Origin: Heliobacterium chlorum
GTDB lineage: Bacteria; Bacillota; Desulfitobacteriia; Heliobacteriales; Heliobacteriaceae
DNA length: 64,000 bases
Direction of reading: 5' to 3'
Assembly: GCF_014502795.1 (NCBI RefSeq)
Contig: NZ_JACVHF010000001.1
Span: forward strand, 248,001 to 312,000
Shown: positions 55,834 to 64,000 of the stretch, piece after piece
Layout of the letters: every line of letters starts with the position of its first letter
How positions within the stretch are numbered: position 1 is the first letter of the stretch
Made by a program: the position numbers and the translations under genes
Notes under the pieces: model-generated
The model's database searches: none
Seen by the model: the letters and a program-made list of their open reading frames with translations, nothing else
Told to the model about the DNA's origin: nothing

Positions 55834-56226
55834 ATGTCCACATTGGAAAGGGACATTGAAAAAATCTTTAAGCGGGATCAACGAGAGAAGAAGGTCGCTG
55901 CCAGTGGTGTACGAGGTCGTGCTTCCCGGCTGGGTCGAGTTGGCCGCATGGTCTTTCCTTCTGACCGGCTATCCCCAAAAGAGAAACGCCAATATCGTCA
56001 AGCGGGGGCGTTGATTGTCTACTCTTTATACGACCAATTGGTTTCTTTTGATGAATTCGACCGAATGGCTTACCTCCGGCAGCGGGAACTGTTAACGAAG
56101 TGGCGAACAAAGTACTCCGACAACGAAATATGCCGAGCTTGGGGATTAAGCCGCTATGCCTATGAAATCATTCTAGAGGCATTGGAACTGCCGAAAAAAA
56201 GTCAACTGACTTATAAAGGTCAATAA
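55834..56226 (+). CDS. Small basic protein with possible HTH, unknown function
   Basis: 130 aa, not recognised. A basic Arg/Gly/Lys-rich N-terminal region (16-48) is followed by helices. The C-terminal segment TKYSDNEICRAWGLSRYAYEIILEAL looks like a helix-turn-helix. No signal or membrane helix. AAAGGGG precedes ATG 55834 and a strong terminator follows. A DNA-binding regulator is plausible; the AATTCACGG repeat upstream might be its own site (inference). Confidence 0.65.
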   Translation: MSTLERDIEKIFKRDQREKKVAASGVRGRASRLGRVGRMVFPSDRLSPKEKRQYRQAGALIVYSLYDQLVSFDEFDRMAYLRQRELLTKWRTKYSDNEICRAWGLSRYAYEIILEALELPKKSQLTYKGQ

Positions 56227-56270
56227 AAACCCGCCTGATTTATGATCATACCAGGCGGGTTTATTTTATC
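56224..56270. terminator. Bidirectional terminator between convergent genes
   Basis: AAAACCCGCCTG / CAGGCGGGTTT around an 18-nt loop, with T-rich ends. Confidence 0.85.
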
Positions 56271-56281
56271 GGGGGCCTTTA

Positions 56282-56935
56282 TCAATAGGTTGAGGCCAGG
56301 AGGGGCAACTGGCCTTGCATGGCGTAGAGAAGACGGTTTTCCACTTCAGCCCAGTTGATCAGATTCCAAAAGGCTTTTACATAGTCGGAACGGCGATTCT
56401 GATAATCGAGGTAATAAGCATGCTCCCAGACATCGATAACTAGGATAGGGGTAGCCCCCCACTGAGTTAAGTTTTGATGTTTTTCCGCTGTCAGGATCTC
56501 CAACCTTCGCCAAGCAGGCTGCCATACAAGGATGCCCCAGCCTGAAGCTTCCACATCGACAGTTGCTTGGGTCAATTGTTCTTCGAAAGCAGCAAAACTA
56601 CCAAAATACTTATTTATCTGATTTTGTGTATGCGTCCCTGGCTGGAGGCCTCTTCCTGGTGACGTCATGATTGTCCAATAGACACTGTGCAGGATATGAC
56701 CGGAACCATGAAAGGCCAGTTCCCGTTCCCAGTGTTTGATTAAGGAGAAATCCCTTCTCTGCCTCGCTTCCACTAGCTTTAACTCAGCCCGGTTCAAGCC
56801 GTCCACATAGGACTTGTGGTGTTTGTCATGGTGGATCCTCAAGGTGCTTTCGCTGATGACTGGCTCCAGGGCATTATATGGGTAGGGGAGCGGCGGCAAT
56901 TGGTGTTGACCGGGTGGAACCGTAAAATGTTGCAT
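56282..56935 (-). CDS. Fe/Mn superoxide dismutase family protein
   Basis: 217 aa. Metal ligands His35 (RIHHDKHH), His83 (HILHSVYW), Asp168 and His172 (IDVWEHAYY) are all present, so the enzyme should be active. Fe or Mn cannot be assigned safely. It lacks an export signal. GGGAGG precedes ATG 56935 by 8 nt. Oxygen defence in an otherwise anaerobic gene set. Confidence 0.92.
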   Translation of the reverse strand: MQHFTVPPGQHQLPPLPYPYNALEPVISESTLRIHHDKHHKSYVDGLNRAELKLVEARQRRDFSLIKHWERELAFHGSGHILHSVYWTIMTSPGRGLQPGTHTQNQINKYFGSFAAFEEQLTQATVDVEASGWGILVWQPAWRRLEILTAEKHQNLTQWGATPILVIDVWEHAYYLDYQNRRSDYVKAFWNLINWAEVENRLLYAMQGQLPLLASTY

Positions 56936-57109
56936 GTCGTAAACCTCCCGACTTTTTGAGTACGCCGCTACAACCTATTAACAGGTTTTAAGACCTATAC
57001 GGACTAAATTTTTCTTCAAAAGGAATCTCTCTCAAAGTGGCGAATAATAACAGCAAAAATTGCAAGAACCTTTTGAGAGACGATGGGTGCCTTTTTAGGA
57101 GGAGTGTTT

Positions 57110-57337
57110 ATGGAGCATCTCACCCGATGCCCAGATTGCGGTTCGACCGATATCGGACAGGGGATCTTCAAAGGGTATGCCAGTATGATGCCTGTCGACA
57201 ATTTCTTCTCCTTCGGTTCTCCTGTCGTGGCCGATGTCTGTGCAAGCTGCGGACTTGTCCTTCGACTTCGCGTTTTGAAGCCGCACAAGTTTAAATCCAC
57301 CAGCCAAGACTTTGAGCAATTGGAACCGGCTGACTAA
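57110..57337 (+). CDS. Small zinc-ribbon protein
   Basis: 75 aa. Two CxxC knuckles (TRCPDCGS and DVCASCGL) about 35 residues apart form a zinc ribbon. The middle (GIFKGYASMMPVDNFFSFGSPV) is hydrophobic. AGGAGG before ATG 57110 rules for this start over an upstream in-frame ATG. Transcribed divergently from the dismutase. Function unknown; such proteins may bind nucleic acid or act as scaffolds. Confidence 0.78.
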   Translation: MEHLTRCPDCGSTDIGQGIFKGYASMMPVDNFFSFGSPVVADVCASCGLVLRLRVLKPHKFKSTSQDFEQLEPAD

Positions 57338-57535
57338 AACCCATTACAGGACCAGAGCAAGTACGTCAAAAATTCTGGCGTATATAGATAAACTGGATTT
57401 ATTAGCTGAATTTTGTTCGAATTTCGTGCATTTTTTTTACATTTGAACATATAAATCTTAGTAGACTGTACCCGATGTACGGGACAGGCTCGGCACTCCT
57501 TTGAAACACCAGACGACTCGCTGACTTTCTCTTTC

Positions 57536-57564
57536 TTTACACCACTGACACATTGTGCGATAAT
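57536..57564 (+). promoter_or_regulatory. Candidate promoter of fdhE
   Basis: TTTACA (57536-57541), 17-nt spacer, GATAAT (57559-57564). The start of transcription would lie only about 15 nt before the GTG start. The rest of 57338-57535 shows no gene. Confidence 0.45.
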
Positions 57565-57584
57565 ATCGTAAAAGGAGCGTGGCG

Positions 57585-58412
57585 GTGGTGTTGCAACACC
57601 TGATGACCGGTTTGCCGGAGGACTTAGTTACCTTTGTCCGGGAACTTCGGGCAGTCCGTGACCGGTACCGGCACGTGAGCATAACTCCCGTGGACATTCC
57701 TTGCGCTAGTATTCGATTGGCTGTCGTAACGGGACAACCACTATTGGAACTGGTAGCTTTTACTATCGCTGAAAACCAATTTTATGATTTACTTGACGAG
57801 GTGCTGTCAACGGTAAGAGTCCAGCGACCTTCGTTGAAAGAACAGATCGATCGAATAAAAATTCATCTGAAGCAAGTGGACTTAGCCGTCTTAGCATTTA
57901 AAGGGGCCATCGATGAAAATGTTTATTTTCGTTCACTTGCTCAAGATGCTGCTGTGAGTCAGGAATTGTACCACTTCTTGGTCAATCAGGCTGTTCGACC
58001 ATTTCTTATCGCTTTCGCCCGGGAATATGCCTCTCGCCTAGACTTAACCCATTGGCGAAGACCATATTGCCCGATCTGTGGTCGCCTTTCCGACTTATCA
58101 CGATTGTCTGGAGATGAAGAGGGCCGCCACCTCGTATGTATTCACTGCCAGAGTATGTGGGAATATGAACGGTCGGCCTGTCCACACTGTGGAAATAAGG
58201 AGCCGGACAATTTAGATTATCTAATGACCGACGAGTACCCGGGATGGCAGATACATATTTGTCAACGGTGCCAGGGATACGTGAAGACTGTTGACAGTCG
58301 ACAAGCTTTTGTCAACCTTGCCGTCCTTGATGAGTTTGATACGCTGATGCTGGACATAATCGCACAGAAAAAGGGCTATCTTAATGAAAGAATCGGGCCT
58401 ATTCTCAACTAG
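57585..58412 (+). CDS. fdhE: Formate dehydrogenase accessory protein FdhE
   Basis: 275 aa. The C-terminal half holds four CxxC pairs ([28 protein letters not shown]) as in FdhE rubredoxin-like domains, with an all-helical N-terminal half. Helps assemble or redox-modify Tat-exported formate dehydrogenase. Among several in-frame GTGs, 57585 is chosen, 7 nt after GGAG. tatA follows 20 nt later, which fits a Tat-exported client. No fdh structural gene is in view. Confidence 0.86.
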   Translation: MVLQHLMTGLPEDLVTFVRELRAVRDRYRHVSITPVDIPCASIRLAVVTGQPLLELVAFTIAENQFYDLLDEVLSTVRVQRPSLKEQIDRIKIHLKQVDLAVLAFKGAIDENVYFRSLAQDAAVSQELYHFLVNQAVRPFLIAFAREYASRLDLTHWRRPYCPICGRLSDLSRLSGDEEGRHLVCIHCQSMWEYERSACPHCGNKEPDNLDYLMTDEYPGWQIHICQRCQGYVKTVDSRQAFVNLAVLDEFDTLMLDIIAQKKGYLNERIGPILN

Positions 58413-58432
58413 GGCGCTCAGGGAGGAGCAAC

Positions 58433-58666
58433 ATGTTTGGTTTTTTGTCTACCATCGGCATACCTGAACTTCTTCTTATCCTCGTCGTAGCCCTGTTGAT
58501 TTTTGGACCTGGAAAACTTCCAGACGTCGGAAAAGCCTTAGGCAAAAGCATTAATGAATTTAAGAGTGCCACAAGCGCCAGCAAAGCAGAAGAAAAGGAA
58601 TTAGAAAAACCAACAGCATCGGGAGACTCCCCAGATCAGGGGAATGCTCCTTCAAAGGACAACTGA
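58433..58666 (+). CDS. tatA: Sec-independent translocase TatA
   Basis: 77 aa. Single TM helix ([21 protein letters not shown]) with the FGPxKLP hinge, an amphipathic helix ([16 protein letters not shown]) and a charged tail. AGGGAGG precedes ATG. Works with TatC at 49465. Confidence 0.95.
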   Translation: MFGFLSTIGIPELLLILVVALLIFGPGKLPDVGKALGKSINEFKSATSASKAEEKELEKPTASGDSPDQGNAPSKDN

Positions 58667-58762
58667 CCTTTGGCAAGGGCACGTCTCATGGGCGTGTCTT
58701 TATTCATTCGACGAAAATTCATTATCCTCTGATGACAACACAACTTTGAAGCAGGTGACTTC

Positions 58763-59725
58763 ATGCAGTCTCGTCTTTTTCAAGAAATTCAAAACGACTT
58801 GGCCAAAGTGGAAGCCGAACTGGCCAAATACGCCGATACTTCGCTGCCGACGTTGACCGCCGCGTCCAGCCACTTGCTTCATGCCGGAGGAAAACGACTG
58901 AGGCCGGCCTTTGTCTTGCTGGCCGGCAGGTTTCATAATTACTCCCTTGAGCGCCTATTGCCTCTGGCGGTAGCCATGGAGATGATCCACATGGCTTCCT
59001 TGGTTCATGATGATGTGGTCGATGAATCGAAGACACGGCGGGGAATCCCTACCGTAAAAGCCCGTTGGGGAAACCGCATCTCGATCCATACAGGCGATCA
59101 TCTTTTTGCCCGTTCCCTGTTGCTCATTGCTGAACTGAACGATGATAAGATTTCAGAGGTGTTAGCAAAGGTCTCTGTGGAGATGTGCAAAGGTGAGATT
59201 CAACAGATGTCAGGCACCTTTGATGTAAACCAAACTTTCCGGGACTATCTGTTCCGTATCAAGCGAAAAACAGCGCTTCTCATCTCGGCATCGTGTCAGT
59301 TAGGCGCAATGGCTGTTAAAGCCGATCCTTCGATCGTACGGGCGCTGAAGATGTACGGTCATCATCTTGGCATGGCTTTTCAGGTAACCGATGACATACT
59401 TGATTTGACAGCCGACGAAGCGGAACTTGGCAAGCCCGTCGGTTCAGATCTGCGCCAGGGTATCATCACGCTGCCGATCTTGGAAGCCCTGTGGGAGACG
59501 AAAGACCCCCTGTTGCGTTTGTTGGTGGCTAAGCGGGACAAGTCCCAAGAAGAAGTCCGACAAGCAATTGAGATTATAAAAAATTCTGGAGCAATCGATC
59601 GCAGCCAAAAAATTGCTCGTCGCTACCTTGAGAAAGCAAAAGACGAGTTAAAGCGCTTACCGCCGGTGCCAACCCGAGATTCTTTAGCCTCTATCGCCGA
59701 ATTTATTGAAAAACGAACGTACTAA
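58763..59725 (+). CDS. hepT: Polyprenyl diphosphate synthase, catalytic subunit (HepT-like)
   Basis: 320 aa. First Asp-rich motif in LVHDDVVDESKTRRG, second in FQVTDDILDLTADEAELGKP, plus GGKRLRPAFVLLAG. The residue pattern is that of long-chain (C35 or so) synthases for menaquinone tails. Probably pairs with the HepS-like protein at 43120. AGCAGGTGA precedes ATG. Confidence 0.92.
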   Translation: MQSRLFQEIQNDLAKVEAELAKYADTSLPTLTAASSHLLHAGGKRLRPAFVLLAGRFHNYSLERLLPLAVAMEMIHMASLVHDDVVDESKTRRGIPTVKARWGNRISIHTGDHLFARSLLLIAELNDDKISEVLAKVSVEMCKGEIQQMSGTFDVNQTFRDYLFRIKRKTALLISASCQLGAMAVKADPSIVRALKMYGHHLGMAFQVTDDILDLTADEAELGKPVGSDLRQGIITLPILEALWETKDPLLRLLVAKRDKSQEEVRQAIEIIKNSGAIDRSQKIARRYLEKAKDELKRLPPVPTRDSLASIAEFIEKRTY

Positions 59726-59803
59726 AACGTGATGGAAATCCTTTTTCCTTGTGAGGGGATATGCTAGAATAGGTAGCGTTGAAAGTTGAAGGAGTGAGGA
59801 AGC

Positions 59804-61195
59804 TTGGTGCAATCAAATGAAGACCTAAAGGCTTCAAAGTCTCCGGAAGAACAGTTGAATCAACAAAGACCCGATAAGGATGGGTTTGTCGATAAAGCAT
59901 GGAGCTTTTTTAGTTCTATGAAGCTGGGCCTCTTCCTTTTACTCATCATCGCAGTCGCCTCTATCGCTGGAACGATCATTCCTCAAAATGGTTCCCCTCA
60001 AGAGTATGGTTCACTTTATTCGCTTTACAGCACTTTGGGACTCGTTGATATGTACCACAGTTGGTGGTTCCAAACACTCTTGTTCCTTTTAGCGATGAAT
60101 CTGTTTATTTGCTCGGTAAACCGGGCTTCTTCGCTATGGCGCCTTTTTTCCAATCCAAGGATTAAGGCTGCTAACGGGGAAATTTCTCGGATGGCCCATT
60201 CCTTTCAAACTGAAAAAGCGATTTCAGAAGAAAGCCTGGTTCAACAAGTAGAGGATGTATTCCGAGAAAAGGGTTATCGTGTTTTCACGGAACGAGAGTC
60301 TGGTAAAACATATTTATATGCCGAAAAGGGACGTTTCGGCATTTGGGGATCTCTGATTTCCCACATTGGTTTGCTTGTTATCCTCGTCGGTGCTGTCATC
60401 GGCATCTATGCCGGTCAGGAAGGCCAGATGCCTGCTGAAGTACATAGCACCTTCCATATCCGAGATGTACAGGGTCTGGGTAAGGTAGATGAAGATTTCG
60501 ATGTTCGAGTGGACGACTTCAAAACGGTCTATCGTCCCGATGGCTCCATTCAAGCTTGGATCAGTCGTTTGACGATTTTGGACAAAGGCCAAGAATTATT
60601 GACTAAAGATATCGAAGTTAACCATCCTCTAGAAATCCGAGGATTTAAGATCTACCAAGCATTCTACGGCGCGAACATCCCCACGAAAGTCACTTCCAAA
60701 GAAATTCCGCAAGGTTATGACTTTACGATCAACGAAGGTGACTTCATCCCTGTTCCTGGCACGAATCTAGGCGTCTTGGCCTATAAGTATGTCCCCGATT
60801 TTGACCCTCAATATGGCCTCCAATCGAAGTCTGACCAGCCCAACAACCCGCGCATGGTCTACGTGCTATACCGGGGAAAAGAGCAGATTGGCGTCGGCGC
60901 TGCTGAATTAGGCAAGACTGAGATGCTTGCTGGTGGAGAAGGCCAGATCACCTTTCAACGATATGCCCCGTATACAGGGTTGACCATTCGTCGGGATCCC
61001 GGAGTTGCTATCGTCTGGCTGGGCTGCGTTGTCCTGCTCATCGGTTTGGGTTTATCCTTCTACATGCCTCACAAGCGCATGTGGGCCACTGTTGAAGGGA
61101 ATAAGGAAAAGAGCTTGTTATATTTCGGAGGATTTGCCCAGAAAAATAAAATCGCCTTTGAACAAGATTTTATTCAATTGAAAGATAAACTCTAA
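59804..61195 (+). CDS. resB: Cytochrome c biogenesis protein ResB (Ccs1)
   Basis: 463 aa. Three N-terminal TM helices (SSMKLGLFLLLIIAVASIAGTIIPQ; WWFQTLLFLLAMNLFI; ISHIGLLVILVGAVIG), a large extracytoplasmic domain, and a final TM near 395-415 (VAIVWLGCVVLLIGLGLSFY). With CcsA it forms the System II heme lyase. The start is TTG 59804 or GTG 59807, after AAGGAG. Confidence 0.93.
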   Translation: MVQSNEDLKASKSPEEQLNQQRPDKDGFVDKAWSFFSSMKLGLFLLLIIAVASIAGTIIPQNGSPQEYGSLYSLYSTLGLVDMYHSWWFQTLLFLLAMNLFICSVNRASSLWRLFSNPRIKAANGEISRMAHSFQTEKAISEESLVQQVEDVFREKGYRVFTERESGKTYLYAEKGRFGIWGSLISHIGLLVILVGAVIGIYAGQEGQMPAEVHSTFHIRDVQGLGKVDEDFDVRVDDFKTVYRPDGSIQAWISRLTILDKGQELLTKDIEVNHPLEIRGFKIYQAFYGANIPTKVTSKEIPQGYDFTINEGDFIPVPGTNLGVLAYKYVPDFDPQYGLQSKSDQPNNPRMVYVLYRGKEQIGVGAAELGKTEMLAGGEGQITFQRYAPYTGLTIRRDPGVAIVWLGCVVLLIGLGLSFYMPHKRMWATVEGNKEKSLLYFGGFAQKNKIAFEQDFIQLKDKL

Positions 61196-61219
61196 CGGGG
61201 AAATAGGGGAGGGTTTGAT

Positions 61220-62068
61220 ATGACGGACATGGTAGCACAAGAGAACCTGCTCTTTTATATCACATTTGCGGCATATGGATTGGCAACCTTCCTCTATATC
61301 GGCTTTTTAGTGATCCGCAACCAATTCCTTGCACGCGTTGGTTATTACATTATCGTCATCGGTGTTCTGGCCAACACGGCTGCCCTGGCTCTTCGGGCTA
61401 TGGTTGCTGGATATGTACCCTTAACGAATGGTTATGAATTTCTTTTAGCATTTTCCTGGGGTATTGCTTCAGTTTATCTATTTGCCGAAAAAAAATATCA
61501 AATCCCTGTTGCCGGAGCTTTTGTCGTTCCGACTGCCTGGTTGATTCTAGCCTATGTGGCTGTGCTTATGGATCCGGCGTCGAGAGCCGCCCGGCCCCTC
61601 ATGCCGGCCCTGCAATCCAACTGGCTGACCTATCATGTCATCACAGCCATGTTCTCTTACGGGGCTTTTGCTTTTTCTTTCGGTGTCGGCATCATGTACC
61701 TATGGAAAAAGAGCGCCGAAAGCAGGGAAAAACAAAGGGGAGTTGTGGCTTTCCTGCCATCATCGGAAAAACTAGATGAGATCGGCTATCGCCTGATCGC
61801 GATCGGTTTTCCTCTCCTCACCCTTTGCATCATCACCGGTGCGATTTGGGCTGAATACGCTTGGGGCCGCTACTGGAGCTGGGACCCTAAGGAGACATGG
61901 TCACTCATCACCTGGCTGATTTACGCCGCCTATCTGCACGCCCGTTTCACCTATGGTTGGAAAGGCAATCGGGCTGCCTGGATGGCTGTGATCGGTTTTT
62001 TAGCTGTGTTGTTCACCTTTTTTGGTGTCAATTACTTCTTAAGCGGATTGCATTCTTATGCAAAGTAG
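61220..62068 (+). CDS. ccsA: Cytochrome c biogenesis protein CcsA (ResC)
   Basis: 282 aa with eight TM helices. The heme-handling WWD-type motif WGRYWSWDPKETWSLITWLIYA is present, with conserved His in LTYHVIT and AAYLHARF. Carries heme across the membrane to ResB. It starts 25 nt after resB. Confidence 0.95.
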   Translation: MTDMVAQENLLFYITFAAYGLATFLYIGFLVIRNQFLARVGYYIIVIGVLANTAALALRAMVAGYVPLTNGYEFLLAFSWGIASVYLFAEKKYQIPVAGAFVVPTAWLILAYVAVLMDPASRAARPLMPALQSNWLTYHVITAMFSYGAFAFSFGVGIMYLWKKSAESREKQRGVVAFLPSSEKLDEIGYRLIAIGFPLLTLCIITGAIWAEYAWGRYWSWDPKETWSLITWLIYAAYLHARFTYGWKGNRAAWMAVIGFLAVLFTFFGVNYFLSGLHSYAK

Positions 62069-62106
62069 CCTAAGGAGTAGATAAATTAGTGGCATAGAAA
62101 GGGGCT

Positions 62107-62739
62107 GTGCTGTTGTATCCGTTGATGTTAAGACTGGAAGGACAACCTTGCCTCGTCGTCGGTGGGGGCCAAGTAGCCGAACGGAAAATTGAATCTCTTC
62201 TCGAGGTAGGGGCTCGGGTAACTGTGATCAGTCCCGAAGTCACGCCCGCTGTTCAGGAATGGGTTCAAGAAGGGAAGTTGCGTTGCCACCTGCGGGGTTA
62301 CCAGGAAGGAGATGCGGCAGGACATTTTGTTGTCATCGCAGCAACCGATGTTTCAGAAGTCAATGAGATGGTCGCTCGCGATTGTTTCCAGCGAAATATT
62401 CTCATCAACACAGTTGACATTCCCCCGCTCTGCAATTTCTACGTACCTGCCGTTGTTCGTCGAGGCGACTTAACCATCGCTATCTCTACCAACGGTGCTA
62501 GTCCGGCTGTCGCCAAACGTATCCGTAAAAAAATGGAACGTGAATTTGGCGAGGAGTACGGCGAGTACCTTCAAGTGATGAAGTCCCTTCGAGAACAGGT
62601 ACTCCGTGAGGTTTCGGATCCGGAAATGCGCAAAGATATTTTCGAGCGTCTGGCTGATGCCGGATTGTTAGATTGCATCAAGGCCGGTGACGAGCAGGGA
62701 CTGAAGGAGCGAATCGCCCAGTGTTTATCTTCGTCGTAG
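62107..62739 (+). CDS. sirC: Precorrin-2 dehydrogenase / sirohydrochlorin ferrochelatase
   Basis: 210 aa. CLVVGGGQVAERKIESLLEVGARVTVISPE is the NAD site; NTVDIPPLCNFYVPAVVRRGDLTIAISTNGASPAVAKRIRKKME is the signature of Met8/SirC/CysG-N proteins. Makes sirohydrochlorin for siroheme, or a heme or cobalamin precursor. GTG 62107 has AAAGGGG upstream. hemA begins inside its 3' end. Confidence 0.92.
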   Translation: MLLYPLMLRLEGQPCLVVGGGQVAERKIESLLEVGARVTVISPEVTPAVQEWVQEGKLRCHLRGYQEGDAAGHFVVIAATDVSEVNEMVARDCFQRNILINTVDIPPLCNFYVPAVVRRGDLTIAISTNGASPAVAKRIRKKMEREFGEEYGEYLQVMKSLREQVLREVSDPEMRKDIFERLADAGLLDCIKAGDEQGLKERIAQCLSSS

Positions 62740-64000
62740 GGCTGAACCATAAATCAGCACCTGTAGAGATTCGGGAACAATTGTCCTTTCCAGAGCACAT
62801 ACTGGAGAGTTCTTTGCAACGGCTGAAATCAGAACCTGGCATAGAGGGCTGCGCCATTCTTTCCACCTGTAACCGCACAGAGATCTACGCAGCGACGACA
62901 GACCTGGAAAAAGGTCTAGCCGCTGTTAAGAGATTCTTTTCCAACTCCGGTCCCCTGCAGGTAGATGACTTCGCTAGTAATTTTTACACGCATACCCTCT
63001 ATGATGCGATACGCCATCTTTTCCGGGTGGCTGCTGGCTTAGATTCTATGGTGTTAGGGGAGACACAGATTCTCGGTCAAGTGCGACGCGCTTATCAAGC
63101 CGCTTGCGATTATGGAACCTCCAACGGGATCATCAACACTTGGTTTCAACAGGCCATCACCGTAGGCAAACGGGTTCGCACTGAGACGGGTATAGATCAG
63201 CATGCTGTTTCTATCTCCTATACGGCGGTGGAGTTAGCCCGCCAGGTATTTGACTCCTTAGAAGGTCGAACCGCTTTAATCCTAGGCGCCGGCAAGATGA
63301 GTGAACTCACCTTGACCCACCTCATCGCTAACGGGGTGTCCACAGTCCTCGTAGCCAACCGTACCCGCGAACGAGCCGATGAACTCGCTCGCAAATGCGG
63401 AGGTAAAGCTGTATCCTTTGCCGAGTTGGAACAACATATGGAAATTGCCGACATCGTCATCTCTTGTACGGCGGCCACCCACTATGTTATTCGCCGAAAT
63501 CTTGTGGAGACGGTCATGGCGCAACGTCCAGAACGCCCTCTTTTCCTCATTGACATCGCTGTCCCTCGGGATATCGAACCGGCCGTCGGCACGGTACAGT
63601 CTGTACACCTCTTTGATATCGACGACTTGAACAGCGTAGTCGACCGCAATTTAGCCGAACGTCAGAAAGCAGCATCCCAGGCAGAAGTCATCATCGAAGA
63701 AGAGATCCATGAGTTTATCAAATGGCTCAATTCCTTGTTTGTTGTCCCTACGATTGTCGCATTGCGAAATAAAGGAGACGCCATCAAGGAAAAGGAACTC
63801 GAACGGGTCCTGGGAAAACTGAAAAACCTTTCTGAAAAGGATAAGAAGACCCTCGGGGCGATGGCCTCTTCCATCGTTAAGCAACTGTTGCATGATCCGG
63901 TGATCCAAATTCGCCATTATGCAGCCAGCCCGGAAGGTCACTTATATTCAGAGATTTTGCAAAATCTCTTTTCCCTAGATATCGCCGGACAGCGGCCGAA
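62721..64000 (+). CDS. hemA: Glutamyl-tRNA reductase (cut by window end)
   Basis: At least 426 residues; the frame is open to the last base. Catalytic Cys in STCNRTEIY, LDSMVLGETQILGQVRRAY, NADPH loop ALILGAGKMSELTLTHL, and DIAVPRDIEP. First enzyme of C5-route tetrapyrrole synthesis. GTG 62721 overlaps sirC by 19 nt, with AAGGAGCGA about 12 nt upstream. The sirC-hemA order next to ccsA makes this a siroheme/heme/cytochrome c block. Confidence 0.95.
   Translation, partial: MFIFVVGLNHKSAPVEIREQLSFPEHILESSLQRLKSEPGIEGCAILSTCNRTEIYAATTDLEKGLAAVKRFFSNSGPLQVDDFASNFYTHTLYDAIRHLFRVAAGLDSMVLGETQILGQVRRAYQAACDYGTSNGIINTWFQQAITVGKRVRTETGIDQHAVSISYTAVELARQVFDSLEGRTALILGAGKMSELTLTHLIANGVSTVLVANRTRERADELARKCGGKAVSFAELEQHMEIADIVISCTAATHYVIRRNLVETVMAQRPERPLFLIDIAVPRDIEPAVGTVQSVHLFDIDDLNSVVDRNLAERQKAASQAEVIIEEEIHEFIKWLNSLFVVPTIVALRNKGDAIKEKELERVLGKLKNLSEKDKKTLGAMASSIVKQLLHDPVIQIRHYAASPEGHLYSEILQNLFSLDIAGQRP

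Noticed and set aside
1-64000. CRISPR array, tRNA, rRNA, IS element or prophage
   Set aside because: No regularly spaced repeats, no tRNA-like cloverleaf with CCA, no transposase or phage structural genes were seen.

Overview
The window reads as chromosome of an endospore-forming, anaerobic Firmicute of the class Clostridia. The evidence is a CotF-type coat protein, a KinA/KinB-like sporulation kinase, spore-type GH18 hydrolases, an IspH-ribosomal protein S1 fusion, futalosine-route menaquinone genes, System II cytochrome c maturation genes, AGGAGG ribosome sites and many GTG/TTG starts. The combination resembles the Heliobacteriaceae. That assignment is an inference from gene content and style; no photosynthesis gene lies in the window. 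I see no rRNA, tRNA, IS element, prophage or CRISPR array. The gene content is mostly housekeeping and biosynthetic.

Layout. 1-5.5 kb: two hybrid histidine kinases flank a B12-binding protein with a CarH-like W-x9-EH motif, a candidate light or cobalamin sensing module. 5.5-12 kb: two GH18 hydrolases, a DUF2935 protein, a Gfo/Idh/MocA oxidoreductase and an S41 protease that appears to start at CTG. 11.9-25.6 kb: an aromatic amino acid supercluster, trpEGDCFBA then aroF, pheA, tyrA, aroA, cmk and plsC, closed by a 23-bp perfect terminator stem. 25.7-31.3 kb: ispH-rpsA, topB and a proline-rich protein. 31.3-37.3 kb: a secreted/membrane protein, then the aspartate-family operon pheB-hom-thrC-thrB-lysC. 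37.4-43 kb: an ECF sigma/anti-sigma/bactofilin-like operon, a coat protein, an aminotransferase and a SRPBCC protein. 43-50.2 kb: hepS-like, two tiny reverse-strand genes, menG, a UbiA prenyltransferase, mqnE, mqnA, mqnC and tatC. 50.4-56.9 kb: bacteriohemerythrin, cheC, cheD, an acetate-permease family protein, a multi-PAS kinase, a small unknown protein and superoxide dismutase. 57-64 kb: a zinc ribbon protein, fdhE, tatA, hepT, resB, ccsA, sirC and hemA, which is cut by the window end.

The most striking find is the trp leader. Downstream of a sigma-A-like promoter there are exactly eleven (G/U)AG triplets with spacers of only 2 or 3 nt, the binding-site architecture of TRAP (MtrB). An intrinsic terminator with a UUCG loop follows. 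A 7-bp hairpin then covers the trpE ribosome site, and the TRAP-site sequence AGCGGAG can pair with CTCCGCT to open it. This predicts TRAP control of trpE translation and perhaps transcription. The aroF leader is a second, different candidate attenuator.

Functionally the window joins chorismate supply, Trp/Phe/Tyr synthesis, isoprenoid supply (IspH, HepS-like/HepT), menaquinone (MqnA/C/E, UbiA, MenG), and siroheme, heme and cytochrome c maturation, so much of it serves an anaerobic quinone/cytochrome electron-transfer chain.
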